Positions 7,106-13,060 of a stretch of DNA of 13,060 nucleotides are shown here, piece after piece. A model generated the notes under the pieces. The model was not told where the DNA came from. It did not search any database and saw only the letters and a program-made list of their open reading frames with translations. How positions within the stretch are numbered: position 1 is the first letter of the stretch; every line of letters starts with the position of its first letter. Position numbers and translations under genes: made by a program. Source of the stretch: Candidatus Kuenenia stuttgartensis (GTDB lineage: Bacteria > Planctomycetota > Planctomycetia > Isosphaerales > Isosphaeraceae); the NCBI GenBank assembly GCA_945874095.1, contig CAMCFM010000062.1, forward strand, positions 1-13,060, in the 5' to 3' direction.

Positions 7106-8538
7106 ATCAGAATAACATTAATGGCAATTTTTCCCGCCGGCAAATCCTGACTGCATCCACTCTCGGCCTGGCAGGTTTCAGGTTCGGCAATCCACAGCTT
7201 GCAGCCTCTCAGGATCCCGTTTTAACAAATGCAATCACAACTGGCGGAAAGGCCAAGTCGACCATTTTATTCTTCCTGTGCGGTGGTTCCAGTCATATCG
7301 ACATGTGGGACTTGAAACCAGACGCCCCTGAGCAATATCGCGGCGAATTTAAACCAATTGCAACCTCAGCACCCGGCCTCCAGATCAGCGAGCATCTTCC
7401 GCGACTGGCCCGCGTTGGGCACCATCTGGCTGTGGTCCGCTCGATCCGTTCGACAGTGAATACCAATGATCACCACGCGGGTTATTATTACAATCTCACT
7501 GGTCATGTGCCCGACCCCACATTTCTGACTCTGGCAAATAATCGAACCCCCATGCCCGACGATTGGCCTTATCTGGGCTGTGTGGCAGCCTCCCGCAGGC
7601 CCCAGCATCCAGAACTCCCAAATGCAATCTCTCTGCCATTTAAGCCCAGTACACTGCCATATGTTCGCCCAGGCCAGTTTGCAGCCCGATTAGGCGTAGA
7701 ACACGATCCCATGTATGTCCTGGCCGATCGCACCAAGCCCATGAATTTTCAGGCCCCGGCCTTGACGCTCGAGGGTAATGTCAGTGCTGGTCGAATGCTC
7801 AACCGCGACCATCTCCTGGAACTGGTGGATTCCGCCCGCCGCGACCTGGAATTGAAATCGCATGTCCAGACATGGTCGAAACTTCAGAATCAGGCCATGC
7901 GGCTGCTCTCAGGTGGAGGAGCCACAAAAGCCTTTGATCTGGCTGGAGAATCACCCTCCACCATCGCTCGATACGGCCAGACCATTAATGGAATGAGCCT
8001 GCTGGTGGCCCGACGACTTGTGGAAGCACAGGTCCCATTCATCACCGTTTTCTGGTCGGAAAACGACGAAAGAATTGCCAAGAAATGTGCCTCCGGCGGC
8101 GGTTGGGACACACACGGCAGCAATTTCAGTTGTCTGAAAGAAGACCTTCTGCCTGAATTTGACCAGTGTTTTTCTGCCTTGATTGAAGACTTGGAACAAC
8201 GTGGCCTGCTCGATGAAACCATGCTGATGGTGACTTCTGAAATGGGCCGGAAGCCGCGAGTGGGAGATCCTCGTTCGGGTGGGATTTCCGGAGCCGGCCG
8301 CGATCACTGGACACACTGCCAAAGCGTGGTCCTGGCCGGTGGCGGAATCAAGGGCGGCCAAGCCTATGGAACCACCGATAAACGCGGCGAATTTCCAGCC
8401 GAAAAGCCTGTAACGCCAGCCCACATCGCCCACAGCGTGTATCACGCCATGGGGATTAAAAACCTTGAAGCCACAGATAAAGATGGCCGCACTTTCAACC
8501 TGCTGGCTGAAGGCGAGCCGTTGCTGGAACTTTTCTGA
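7102..8538 (+). CDS. Tat-exported DUF1501 protein, copy B
   Basis: This 478-residue protein starts at an ATG sharing ATGA (7102-7105) with the stop of copy A, with AAAAGGA (7088-7094) 7 nt upstream, so translation is probably coupled. It has its own twin-arginine signal (FSRRQILTAS, Arg12-Arg13). DUF1501 marks include ILFFLCGGSSHIDMWDLKP, a NTNDHHAGYYYNLTG segment, LLVARRLVEAQVPFITVFW, GGWDTHGSNF, RGLLDETMLMVTSEMGRKP and GRDHWTHCQSVVLAGGGIKGG. It differs clearly from copy A: SEMGRKP replaces GEFGRTP, and the PVSVHDLQATILHLLGI end is replaced by PVTPAHIAHSVYHAMGI. The two are therefore paralogues of different subgroups rather than a fresh duplication. Function unknown. The stop lies 14 bp from the stop of the converging BNR gene. 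Confidence 0.92.
   Translation: MNQNNINGNFSRRQILTASTLGLAGFRFGNPQLAASQDPVLTNAITTGGKAKSTILFFLCGGSSHIDMWDLKPDAPEQYRGEFKPIATSAPGLQISEHLPRLARVGHHLAVVRSIRSTVNTNDHHAGYYYNLTGHVPDPTFLTLANNRTPMPDDWPYLGCVAASRRPQHPELPNAISLPFKPSTLPYVRPGQFAARLGVEHDPMYVLADRTKPMNFQAPALTLEGNVSAGRMLNRDHLLELVDSARRDLELKSHVQTWSKLQNQAMRLLSGGGATKAFDLAGESPSTIARYGQTINGMSLLVARRLVEAQVPFITVFWSENDERIAKKCASGGGWDTHGSNFSCLKEDLLPEFDQCFSALIEDLEQRGLLDETMLMVTSEMGRKPRVGDPRSGGISGAGRDHWTHCQSVVLAGGGIKGGQAYGTTDKRGEFPAEKPVTPAHIAHSVYHAMGIKNLEATDKDGRTFNLLAEGEPLLELF
8200..8219 (+). repeat. 20-bp direct repeat shared by the two DUF1501 genes, unit 2
   Basis: Second copy of the repeat at 6761-6780, in the same reading frame of the paralogous gene about 1.44 kb downstream. 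It is most simply explained by a conserved motif plus shared codon preference; local gene conversion is a less likely alternative. Confidence 0.8.
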
Positions 8539-8552
8539 AATGCAATTGCGAC

Positions 8553-9716
8553 TTATTTCTGTCGTGAATGCAATTTGTCCAGCTCATCGAGCCTGACCCT
8601 CACACTCAGAATATACGGCTGTTCTTTCGGAGTCCAGTGGCCGTAGGTTGTTAATACAAACGTACCATCTGAGAGTATTTCCACTCCAGGATATGCGCAG
8701 TCTGAGGATTTATAATTTTTCTTGATCCGTACACGATACTGCCCTTCGCGGCCTGCGATAATGTCATCATACCGGCCAACCCAGGCCACCCAATCGCCTT
8801 TTGTGGGTGATTTGCGGGTGGTGTCGCGAAATGAAATCAACAGTCTGCCATCTGGAGCATAAGCGGCCGTGTGGCGGTCGCCCGTTAATGCAGCCGGTAA
8901 TTCTTTCGGCTTCGACCACGTTTTACCTTCATCCTCAGATGTAATCAAAAATGAGTTATGCTTGCGTCTGTTCTCACGCAAAAGCACGGCAATTTGCTTA
9001 CCGTCAGGGCTTCGCACAGCACCTGGTTCGCACAGGTGGGCGTCTGAATGATGGGCCACCACCTTGGGCTCGCCCCAGGTCAGACCACCATCAGTCGAAT
9101 TGATCTGATAAACGTAAAAGCCTTTGGGCGAAGGCCTGAAAGGCTCGTTCATAAATCGGCCGTCGTCATGAAAAAGGGCCAGATAATGACCAGGCTGATC
9201 CTTTAATGCAACCACGCTCCCCATGGGTACAATTCCGCCGTATTCGGCGATCGGTTTTAATTCTGTCCAATTGGCTCCGTCATCTTCCGAAACCGCCATG
9301 CGGATCGGCTTCAACCCTGAGAATATAATCAGGCGTTTCTTGCCACTGGCGTCCACCACCCGATGAATGGTCGGGGTCTCTCCGCTGCTCACCCAGTTCG
9401 GCGGGGTCGGCAGACGATCGCTCCAGGTCTTACCCCCGTCAGTGGATTTCTTATACTGGATCGGGCCTTTGCCATGCCCTTTGGGATAAACGGTCAGAAT
9501 GGTTTTGCCATCTTCGAGCAGAACGGTGGTGGGGTGACCAAGATATTGGCCAGGCTCGCGATCCACGATCACCTGATGATCCGCCCATCCGTCAATATCC
9601 AGAGTCGGGATCGTATATCCTTCATCCGTATCGGCTTGCAGTATTTTGCACGAGCCGATCAACGAACAGGCCCCAAGGCTCTGAATCCATTTTCGCCGGT
9701 TCATCAGAAGAGTCAT
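8553..9716 (-). CDS. Exported BNR/Asp-box beta-propeller (sialidase-like fold)
   Basis: The 387-residue protein begins with a twin-arginine-like signal (MNRRKWIQSLGACSLIGSC, Arg7-Arg8). IGSC at 20-23 is a possible lipobox, so it may be a lipoprotein. Four Asp boxes of the SxDxGxxW type are visible: STDGGKTW (91-98), SEDDGANW (143-150), STDGGLTW (207-214) and SEDEGKTW (260-267), giving a six-blade sialidase-type propeller. The FRIP arginine motif of true GH33 sialidases is absent; the matching region reads LGHPTTVLLEDG. An annotation as exo-alpha-sialidase is therefore a fold assignment, and another glycan-active or binding role is possible. The ATG at 9716 has AGGA 10 nt upstream; an alternative ATG at 9704 has no such site and would shorten the signal by four residues. 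It converges on the DUF1501 operon with only 14 bp between stops. Confidence 0.88.
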   Translation of the reverse strand: MTLLMNRRKWIQSLGACSLIGSCKILQADTDEGYTIPTLDIDGWADHQVIVDREPGQYLGHPTTVLLEDGKTILTVYPKGHGKGPIQYKKSTDGGKTWSDRLPTPPNWVSSGETPTIHRVVDASGKKRLIIFSGLKPIRMAVSEDDGANWTELKPIAEYGGIVPMGSVVALKDQPGHYLALFHDDGRFMNEPFRPSPKGFYVYQINSTDGGLTWGEPKVVAHHSDAHLCEPGAVRSPDGKQIAVLLRENRRKHNSFLITSEDEGKTWSKPKELPAALTGDRHTAAYAPDGRLLISFRDTTRKSPTKGDWVAWVGRYDDIIAGREGQYRVRIKKNYKSSDCAYPGVEILSDGTFVLTTYGHWTPKEQPYILSVRVRLDELDKLHSRQK

Positions 9717-9768
9717 ATGAGGTTGATCCTGAGCTTGGGTTAATGAGTGGATGATCTCATATTATTCA

Positions 9769-9796
9769 ATCATAAATACCTTTGATGCAACAGCAA
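9769..9796 (-). promoter_or_regulatory. Tentative promoter for the BNR-repeat gene
   Basis: On the minus strand TTGCTG (9791-9796), a 16-bp spacer and TATGAT (9769-9774, 5 of 6 matches) lie about 50 bp before the ATG at 9716. The -35 box is poor, and the AT-rich stretch allows other -10 choices. Confidence 0.25.
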
Positions 9797-9831
9797 ACTG
9801 ACAGAAAATCGAAAAAATACGGATGAACCCC

Positions 9832-9860
9832 TCGACACAGCCCAATTTCGACACTAGGCT
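9832..9860 (+). promoter_or_regulatory. Tentative promoter for the lactonase gene
   Basis: TCGACA (9832-9837, 5 of 6 matches), a 17-bp spacer and TAGGCT (9855-9860, 3 of 6) lie in the 210-bp divergent gap. The start would be about 60 nt before the ATG at 9927. Spacing is ideal but the -10 box is weak. Confidence 0.3.
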
Positions 9861-9926
9861 TTCATGAATCAACCTGTTCCGTCAGATTGAGCAACTTTTG
9901 AGAACACCCTCCAGGGAGAGACCTGA

Positions 9927-11096
9927 ATGATATTGCAATCGATTTCCAGAATGACCAGAAAGTCGTTTCTGATGCTCGCCGCCTCAGCCACTTTATTTGG
10001 AGCCTCAAGCCATGCCGATCACGTGCGAGTGTATGTTGGCACATATACCAACGGCACAAAAAGCGAAGGCATTTACAAATTCGACCTCGATACCACCACT
10101 GGCAAGGCCACGGCCCCTCAAGTGGCTGCCAAGGTAGCGAATCCATCGTTTCTGGCGATCCATAAAGATGGCAAGCATCTTTACAGCGTTAATGAAATTG
10201 ACAATCAGAACGGCAAAAAGGCCGGTGGATTGACGGCCTTTGAAATTCAGTCAAATGGCGATTTGAAGATGCTTAATCAGGTGGAAACCGGCGGCACAGC
10301 CCCGTGTCACCTGACCATCGACCCCACCGGTAAGTTTGTCTTGTTCGCAAATTATGGTGGCGGAAGCTCAGGCGCAGTTGCAATTACTGACGATGGATCG
10401 CTTGGCAAAACCACGGCTTTTGTGCAGCATAAAGGCAAAAGCGTGAATCCTGATCGCCAGGAAGCTCCTCATGCCCACTCTGTAAATATGTCCCCCGATG
10501 GCAAGTTTGCATATGTGGCCGACCTCGGGCTCGACCAGATCCTGATCTTTGCATTTGATTCTGCCACTGGCGAAATGACTCCGGCAAACCCTCCGCACGT
10601 GGCTGTTAAGCCAGGTTCTGGCCCTCGCCACTTCGCTTTTGCTCCGGGCGGCAAGCGGGCGTTCGTGATCACCGAAATTGGCAACACCGTGAATGTTTTT
10701 GATGTGAATACCAAGACTGGTGAACTCACGCAAGTGCAAAGCATAGGCACTTTGCCAACAAGCTTTAAAGGCGTCAGCCACACCGCCGAAGTGGTGGTTC
10801 ACCCGACCGGCCATTTTGTTTATGGATCTAATCGTGGCCATCATTCGATCACCACGTTTCTGGTCAATGGCGATGGCAGCCTTTCCATGCAGGCCAATTA
10901 TCAGTCGGTCGAGATCGATACCCCACGCAATTTCGCAGTCGATCCCTCCGGCTCGTGGATGCTGATTGAAGGCCAGAATACAGGCTTGATTGAAGTGCAC
11001 GCAATCGACCCTAAAACCGGTGCTCCTAAGGGTCAACCTGCGGATACAGTCAAGGTTTCCACGCCAGTCTGCGTGAAATTCCTGCAAGTGAAATAA
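9927..11096 (+). CDS. Secreted lactonase-family seven-bladed beta-propeller
   Basis: The 389-residue product matches the lactonase family PF10282 (Pgl/YbhE type 6-phosphogluconolactonase fold). The marks are RVYVGTYTNGTKSEGIYKFDLDTTTG at the start of the propeller, NPSFLAIHKDGKHLYSVNE, GTAPCHLTIDPTGKFVLFANYGGGS, EAPHAHSVNMSPDGKFAYVADLGLD, GSGPRHFAFAPGGKRAFVITE, HTAEVVVHPTGHFVYGSNRGHHS and PRNFAVDPSGSWMLIEGQ. A Sec signal with a hydrophobic core (residues 14-27) and a likely cut after SSHA (about residue 30) places it outside the cytoplasm, unlike E. coli Pgl. Cytosolic 6-phosphogluconate chemistry is therefore unlikely, and a lactone hydrolase acting on extracellular sugars is more plausible but unproven. 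AGGGAGAG ends 6 nt before the ATG, supporting the start. It is a single-gene unit with its own terminator. Confidence 0.92.
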   Translation: MILQSISRMTRKSFLMLAASATLFGASSHADHVRVYVGTYTNGTKSEGIYKFDLDTTTGKATAPQVAAKVANPSFLAIHKDGKHLYSVNEIDNQNGKKAGGLTAFEIQSNGDLKMLNQVETGGTAPCHLTIDPTGKFVLFANYGGGSSGAVAITDDGSLGKTTAFVQHKGKSVNPDRQEAPHAHSVNMSPDGKFAYVADLGLDQILIFAFDSATGEMTPANPPHVAVKPGSGPRHFAFAPGGKRAFVITEIGNTVNVFDVNTKTGELTQVQSIGTLPTSFKGVSHTAEVVVHPTGHFVYGSNRGHHSITTFLVNGDGSLSMQANYQSVEIDTPRNFAVDPSGSWMLIEGQNTGLIEVHAIDPKTGAPKGQPADTVKVSTPVCVKFLQVK

Positions 11097-11119
11097 TTCG
11101 GGTAGCCAATAAACACCTA

Positions 11120-11160
11120 TGGGGCAGAAGCATCCGTTGCTTTTGCCCCATTTTTGTTTT
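11120..11160 (+). terminator. Intrinsic terminator of the lactonase gene
   Basis: A 13-bp stem with one G-T pair (11120-11132 with 11138-11150; core GGGGCA/TGCCCC) and a 5-nt loop TCCGT is followed by TTTTTGTTTT. It lies 23 nt after the lactonase stop. On the opposite strand no T-tract follows the stem, so it is unlikely to serve the converging DUF4239 gene well. Confidence 0.92.
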
Positions 11161-11185
11161 TATTTCAATACCGATTTCCAGCTGG

Positions 11186-12088
11186 TTAATTCGAATGCTT
11201 GGCCTTTTCAACCGCTTTTTTGAGCATTTCCAGCTTGGGCATTGCGGATGCAACTCCAGGATCTTGTTCCCATTGTTCTGGTTTACCCTTCTTTTGAATA
11301 ATCTCCCGAACCTTGATCAACGATTCTGGCTTAATTCCCATAGATCCATTATAAGGCCTGTCCAGAATAAAAATCAGCAAGGTCGTGAAAGTCATGACGG
11401 CTGCTGTACTGCAAAGTAATGCAATTCGCACTTTTGGCCGCTCAACAGGGAATATGAACGTCATCGAGAAGTTCACAAACCCAACCCCCAAAAGCATCGC
11501 CCAAAGCATATCAGGGACCCGGGAACTGGCCACCTGGATTCGCTCCCGGCGGGTAGCCGACAATTCGTTCAGCCGTACAATAATTTCTCCAAGAAATAGT
11601 CTTTGTTCATCGCTATCGCATTTTATCTGCTTCACCGTCTTGTAAATTGCGCTAAACTTATCGAAGGTCACTGGATGAAAATCGCGGTTTGCAATCATAT
11701 ACGGCCATTCTACATCAATCACAGAGTCCATATAATTTACAGTCGCTTTGCGGAGTATCAGCCCCTGAATTGGAGGCAATCCTTCAGCGTCCCGCAAAAG
11801 GTCGATGAGCAGAGAGGCTTCGGTTTCCACCCTTTCACTTGCCATCGAATAGCTTTCATAAACATTCACAAGCACGTAACCCAAAACAATTGCATATAAA
11901 ACACCGATGAGATTACAGAACGAGCCAATTCCTTCACCCGATTCAACCATGTTTTCAAATGGGAATTTGACGACGGCGATTCTACCCAATACGAATGCGA
12001 CGAAAACGGAAAGAAATGTCATAATCAAACAAAAGACGCTGTCTGTAACTCCCATTGCATTACTAAGGCTTTCGAGAAAATCTGACAT
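11186..12088 (-). CDS. DUF4239 (bestrophin-like) integral membrane protein
   Basis: The 300-residue protein has four predicted membrane helices in two pairs: about 15-40 and 54-76, then about 192-212 and 220-243. Between them is a roughly 115-residue soluble stretch. The pattern around helix 2 (GIGSFCNLIGVLYAIVLGYV, NVYESYSMASERVETEASLL), the LLRDAEGLPP and DVEWPYM segments, and RVPDMLWAMLLGVGF before helix 3 match DUF4239 (PF14023), described as bestrophin-like. Bestrophins are anion channels; a channel role here is an inference from that resemblance. A charged Lys/Glu tail follows the last helix. AAGGA lies 8 nt before the ATG at 12088. The gene stands alone, with 137 bp to the sulfatase gene upstream on the same strand and no functional link evident. 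Confidence 0.82.
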   Translation of the reverse strand: MSDFLESLSNAMGVTDSVFCLIMTFLSVFVAFVLGRIAVVKFPFENMVESGEGIGSFCNLIGVLYAIVLGYVLVNVYESYSMASERVETEASLLIDLLRDAEGLPPIQGLILRKATVNYMDSVIDVEWPYMIANRDFHPVTFDKFSAIYKTVKQIKCDSDEQRLFLGEIIVRLNELSATRRERIQVASSRVPDMLWAMLLGVGFVNFSMTFIFPVERPKVRIALLCSTAAVMTFTTLLIFILDRPYNGSMGIKPESLIKVREIIQKKGKPEQWEQDPGVASAMPKLEMLKKAVEKAKHSN

Positions 12089-12226
12089 GAGATGTGTCCT
12101 TCATGATGTGTTGTGAATCTTTTCATAGGCAAGCCAATACATGACTCGCCTCAAAATCCATTCACTCTTCTATCACATTTTTCAAAATAGGGCAAACCCA
12201 GATTGGCCGAAGTGATACAAATTGGC

Positions 12227-13060
12227 TTAAGTCTTAACCGAAAACGCTTCAGTCTTAGGGTCTTTCAACTGTTTCATCCGCTCGATCATTCGCATTAGCA
12301 ACTCGGATTGTATTTCCTTGAACTGCAACTGCCCCCAAAGATTCACCCTCTCATCAGGGTCGTTCGACAGGTCATAAAGCTCATTCTCTGATCCAGCCTC
12401 CAAATGCCTCACAAGCTTCCACTTGCGTGTCCGAATCATCCGCATGTTCGCCGTGCCGGAATGCTTCAGATCATACTGTCCGAACAAAGTTTCATCCCAC
12501 TCGGGAATCGATTTCCCAGCGAACGACAAAGACGCATCCCGCCCCTCAATTTTCAAATTCTCAGGCATTCCCAACCCCACCCAACTGAGTATGCTTGGAA
12601 ATAAATCCAATTGCGAAACCACCTGGTCTGGCTTCGTTCCAGCTGGCACCCGCCCCGGCTGCCGGACAATCAAGGGTACCCTGATGGCATCATCAAACAT
12701 GTTTGGTCGCAGCCCTTTGCGCCCTTCCACCATCCAGGTAGCATTGCCTTTGTGATGCAGGCCATGATCGCCGATCATATACCCGTGGTCGCTCGTAAAA
12801 ATGACCAGAGTGTTCTCTGTCAAATGCAATTCATCCAGAAGTTGCATTAATCGGCCCACATTGCGATCCACACCATGAACCGCTGCCAGATAATCTCTTC
12901 GCAGTTTTTCCACCCTCACTTTAGTCAGGCCGGGAACATTGGGCAGCTCTATTTTCAGGTCCGCCACAGCAGCCATATCCACTGGATCAGCAGGCACATA
13001 AGGCGCATGAGGCTCCCGAAAATGGACTGCTGCCAGCCATGTTTCATGCTGGTGTTTTTT
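12227..13060 (-). CDS. Sulfatase, C-terminal part (5' end outside window)
   Basis: The frame runs to the right edge without a start, giving about 277 residues. It opens with WLAAVHFREPHAPYVP, the sulfatase segment that follows the N-terminal half. It then has YLAAVHGVDRNVGRLMQLLDEL, TLVIFTSDHGYMIGDHGLHHKG (metal-ligand Asp-His and substrate-site Lys/His), DDAIRVPLIVRQPGRVPAGT, VSQLDLFPSIL, and a C-terminal WKLVRH...ELYDLSNDPDERVNLWG strand. These fit the type I sulfatase family (PF00884), in the iduronate-2-sulfatase-like group. The CxPSR motif that becomes the formylglycine nucleophile would lie beyond the window and cannot be checked. Sulfatases are abundant in planctomycetes and desulfate algal or host glycans, usually in the periplasm. 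A GTG at 12997 is internal, not the start. Confidence 0.93.
   Translation of the reverse strand, partial: KKHQHETWLAAVHFREPHAPYVPADPVDMAAVADLKIELPNVPGLTKVRVEKLRRDYLAAVHGVDRNVGRLMQLLDELHLTENTLVIFTSDHGYMIGDHGLHHKGNATWMVEGRKGLRPNMFDDAIRVPLIVRQPGRVPAGTKPDQVVSQLDLFPSILSWVGLGMPENLKIEGRDASLSFAGKSIPEWDETLFGQYDLKHSGTANMRMIRTRKWKLVRHLEAGSENELYDLSNDPDERVNLWGQLQFKEIQSELLMRMIERMKQLKDPKTEAFSVKT

Noticed and set aside
7951..8445. 164-codon minus-strand frame opposite DUF1501 copy B
   Set aside because: Antisense shadow of a conserved coding sequence with no recognisable product.
8553..9716. True GH33 sialidase
   Set aside because: Asp boxes show the fold only; the FRIP arginine motif is not found.
10368..11087. 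239-codon minus-strand frame opposite the lactonase gene
   Set aside because: It is a shadow of a securely identified gene; its translation has no domain-like pattern or start signal.
1..13060. CRISPR array, tRNA, insertion sequence, toxin-antitoxin or phage defence island
   Set aside because: No regularly spaced repeats, cloverleaf-like sequence, transposase, terminal inverted repeats or recognised defence domains were seen on either strand by eye.

Overview
The window looks like a chromosomal segment of a planctomycete, with moderate GC content by eye. The lineage call rests on a dense set of families that are hallmarks of Planctomycetes: a PSCyt1/DUF1549/DUF1553 secreted cytochrome-like protein, two Tat-exported DUF1501 proteins, a DUF6807 protein, a Tat-type BNR-repeat protein, a sulfatase and a PEP-CTERM protein. 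Several genes start without a clear Shine-Dalgarno sequence. The genus cannot be fixed from this sequence alone.

Layout. Positions 1-581 hold the 3' end of a DUF6807 gene (+). After about 400 bp without a convincing gene come fliW (980-1459) and csrA (1649-1912), each with a strong Shine-Dalgarno, closed by a textbook intrinsic terminator (1926-1960). A PEP-CTERM protein gene (1966-2778, -) converges on csrA and has an almost consensus promoter at 2860-2888. Divergent from it is a three-gene operon (+): PSCyt1/DUF1549/DUF1553 (3096-5636), DUF1501 copy A (5657-7105) and DUF1501 copy B (7102-8538). Copies A and B overlap by ATGA. A BNR/Asp-box protein gene (8553-9716, -) ends 14 bp from the operon. 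A secreted lactonase-family beta-propeller gene (9927-11096, +) follows, with its own terminator (11120-11160). A four-helix DUF4239 membrane protein (11186-12088, -) and the 3' part of a sulfatase gene (12227-13060, -, running off the window) complete the segment.

How the genes may work together. FliW and CsrA form a known partner switch in which FliW sequesters the RNA-binding regulator CsrA. Both leaders here are rich in GGA motifs, so CsrA may regulate them, which is an inference. The cytochrome-like gene and the two DUF1501 genes are a recurrent planctomycete operon type whose biochemistry is unknown. The exported propellers, sulfatase and DUF6807 protein fit a polysaccharide-degrading lifestyle, but no single pathway can be read from the window. 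No tRNA, rRNA, CRISPR array, insertion sequence or phage gene was recognised. I did not find a clearly new defence or mobile system. The best candidates for under-described biology are the cytochrome/DUF1501 operon and the orphan DUF4239 protein.
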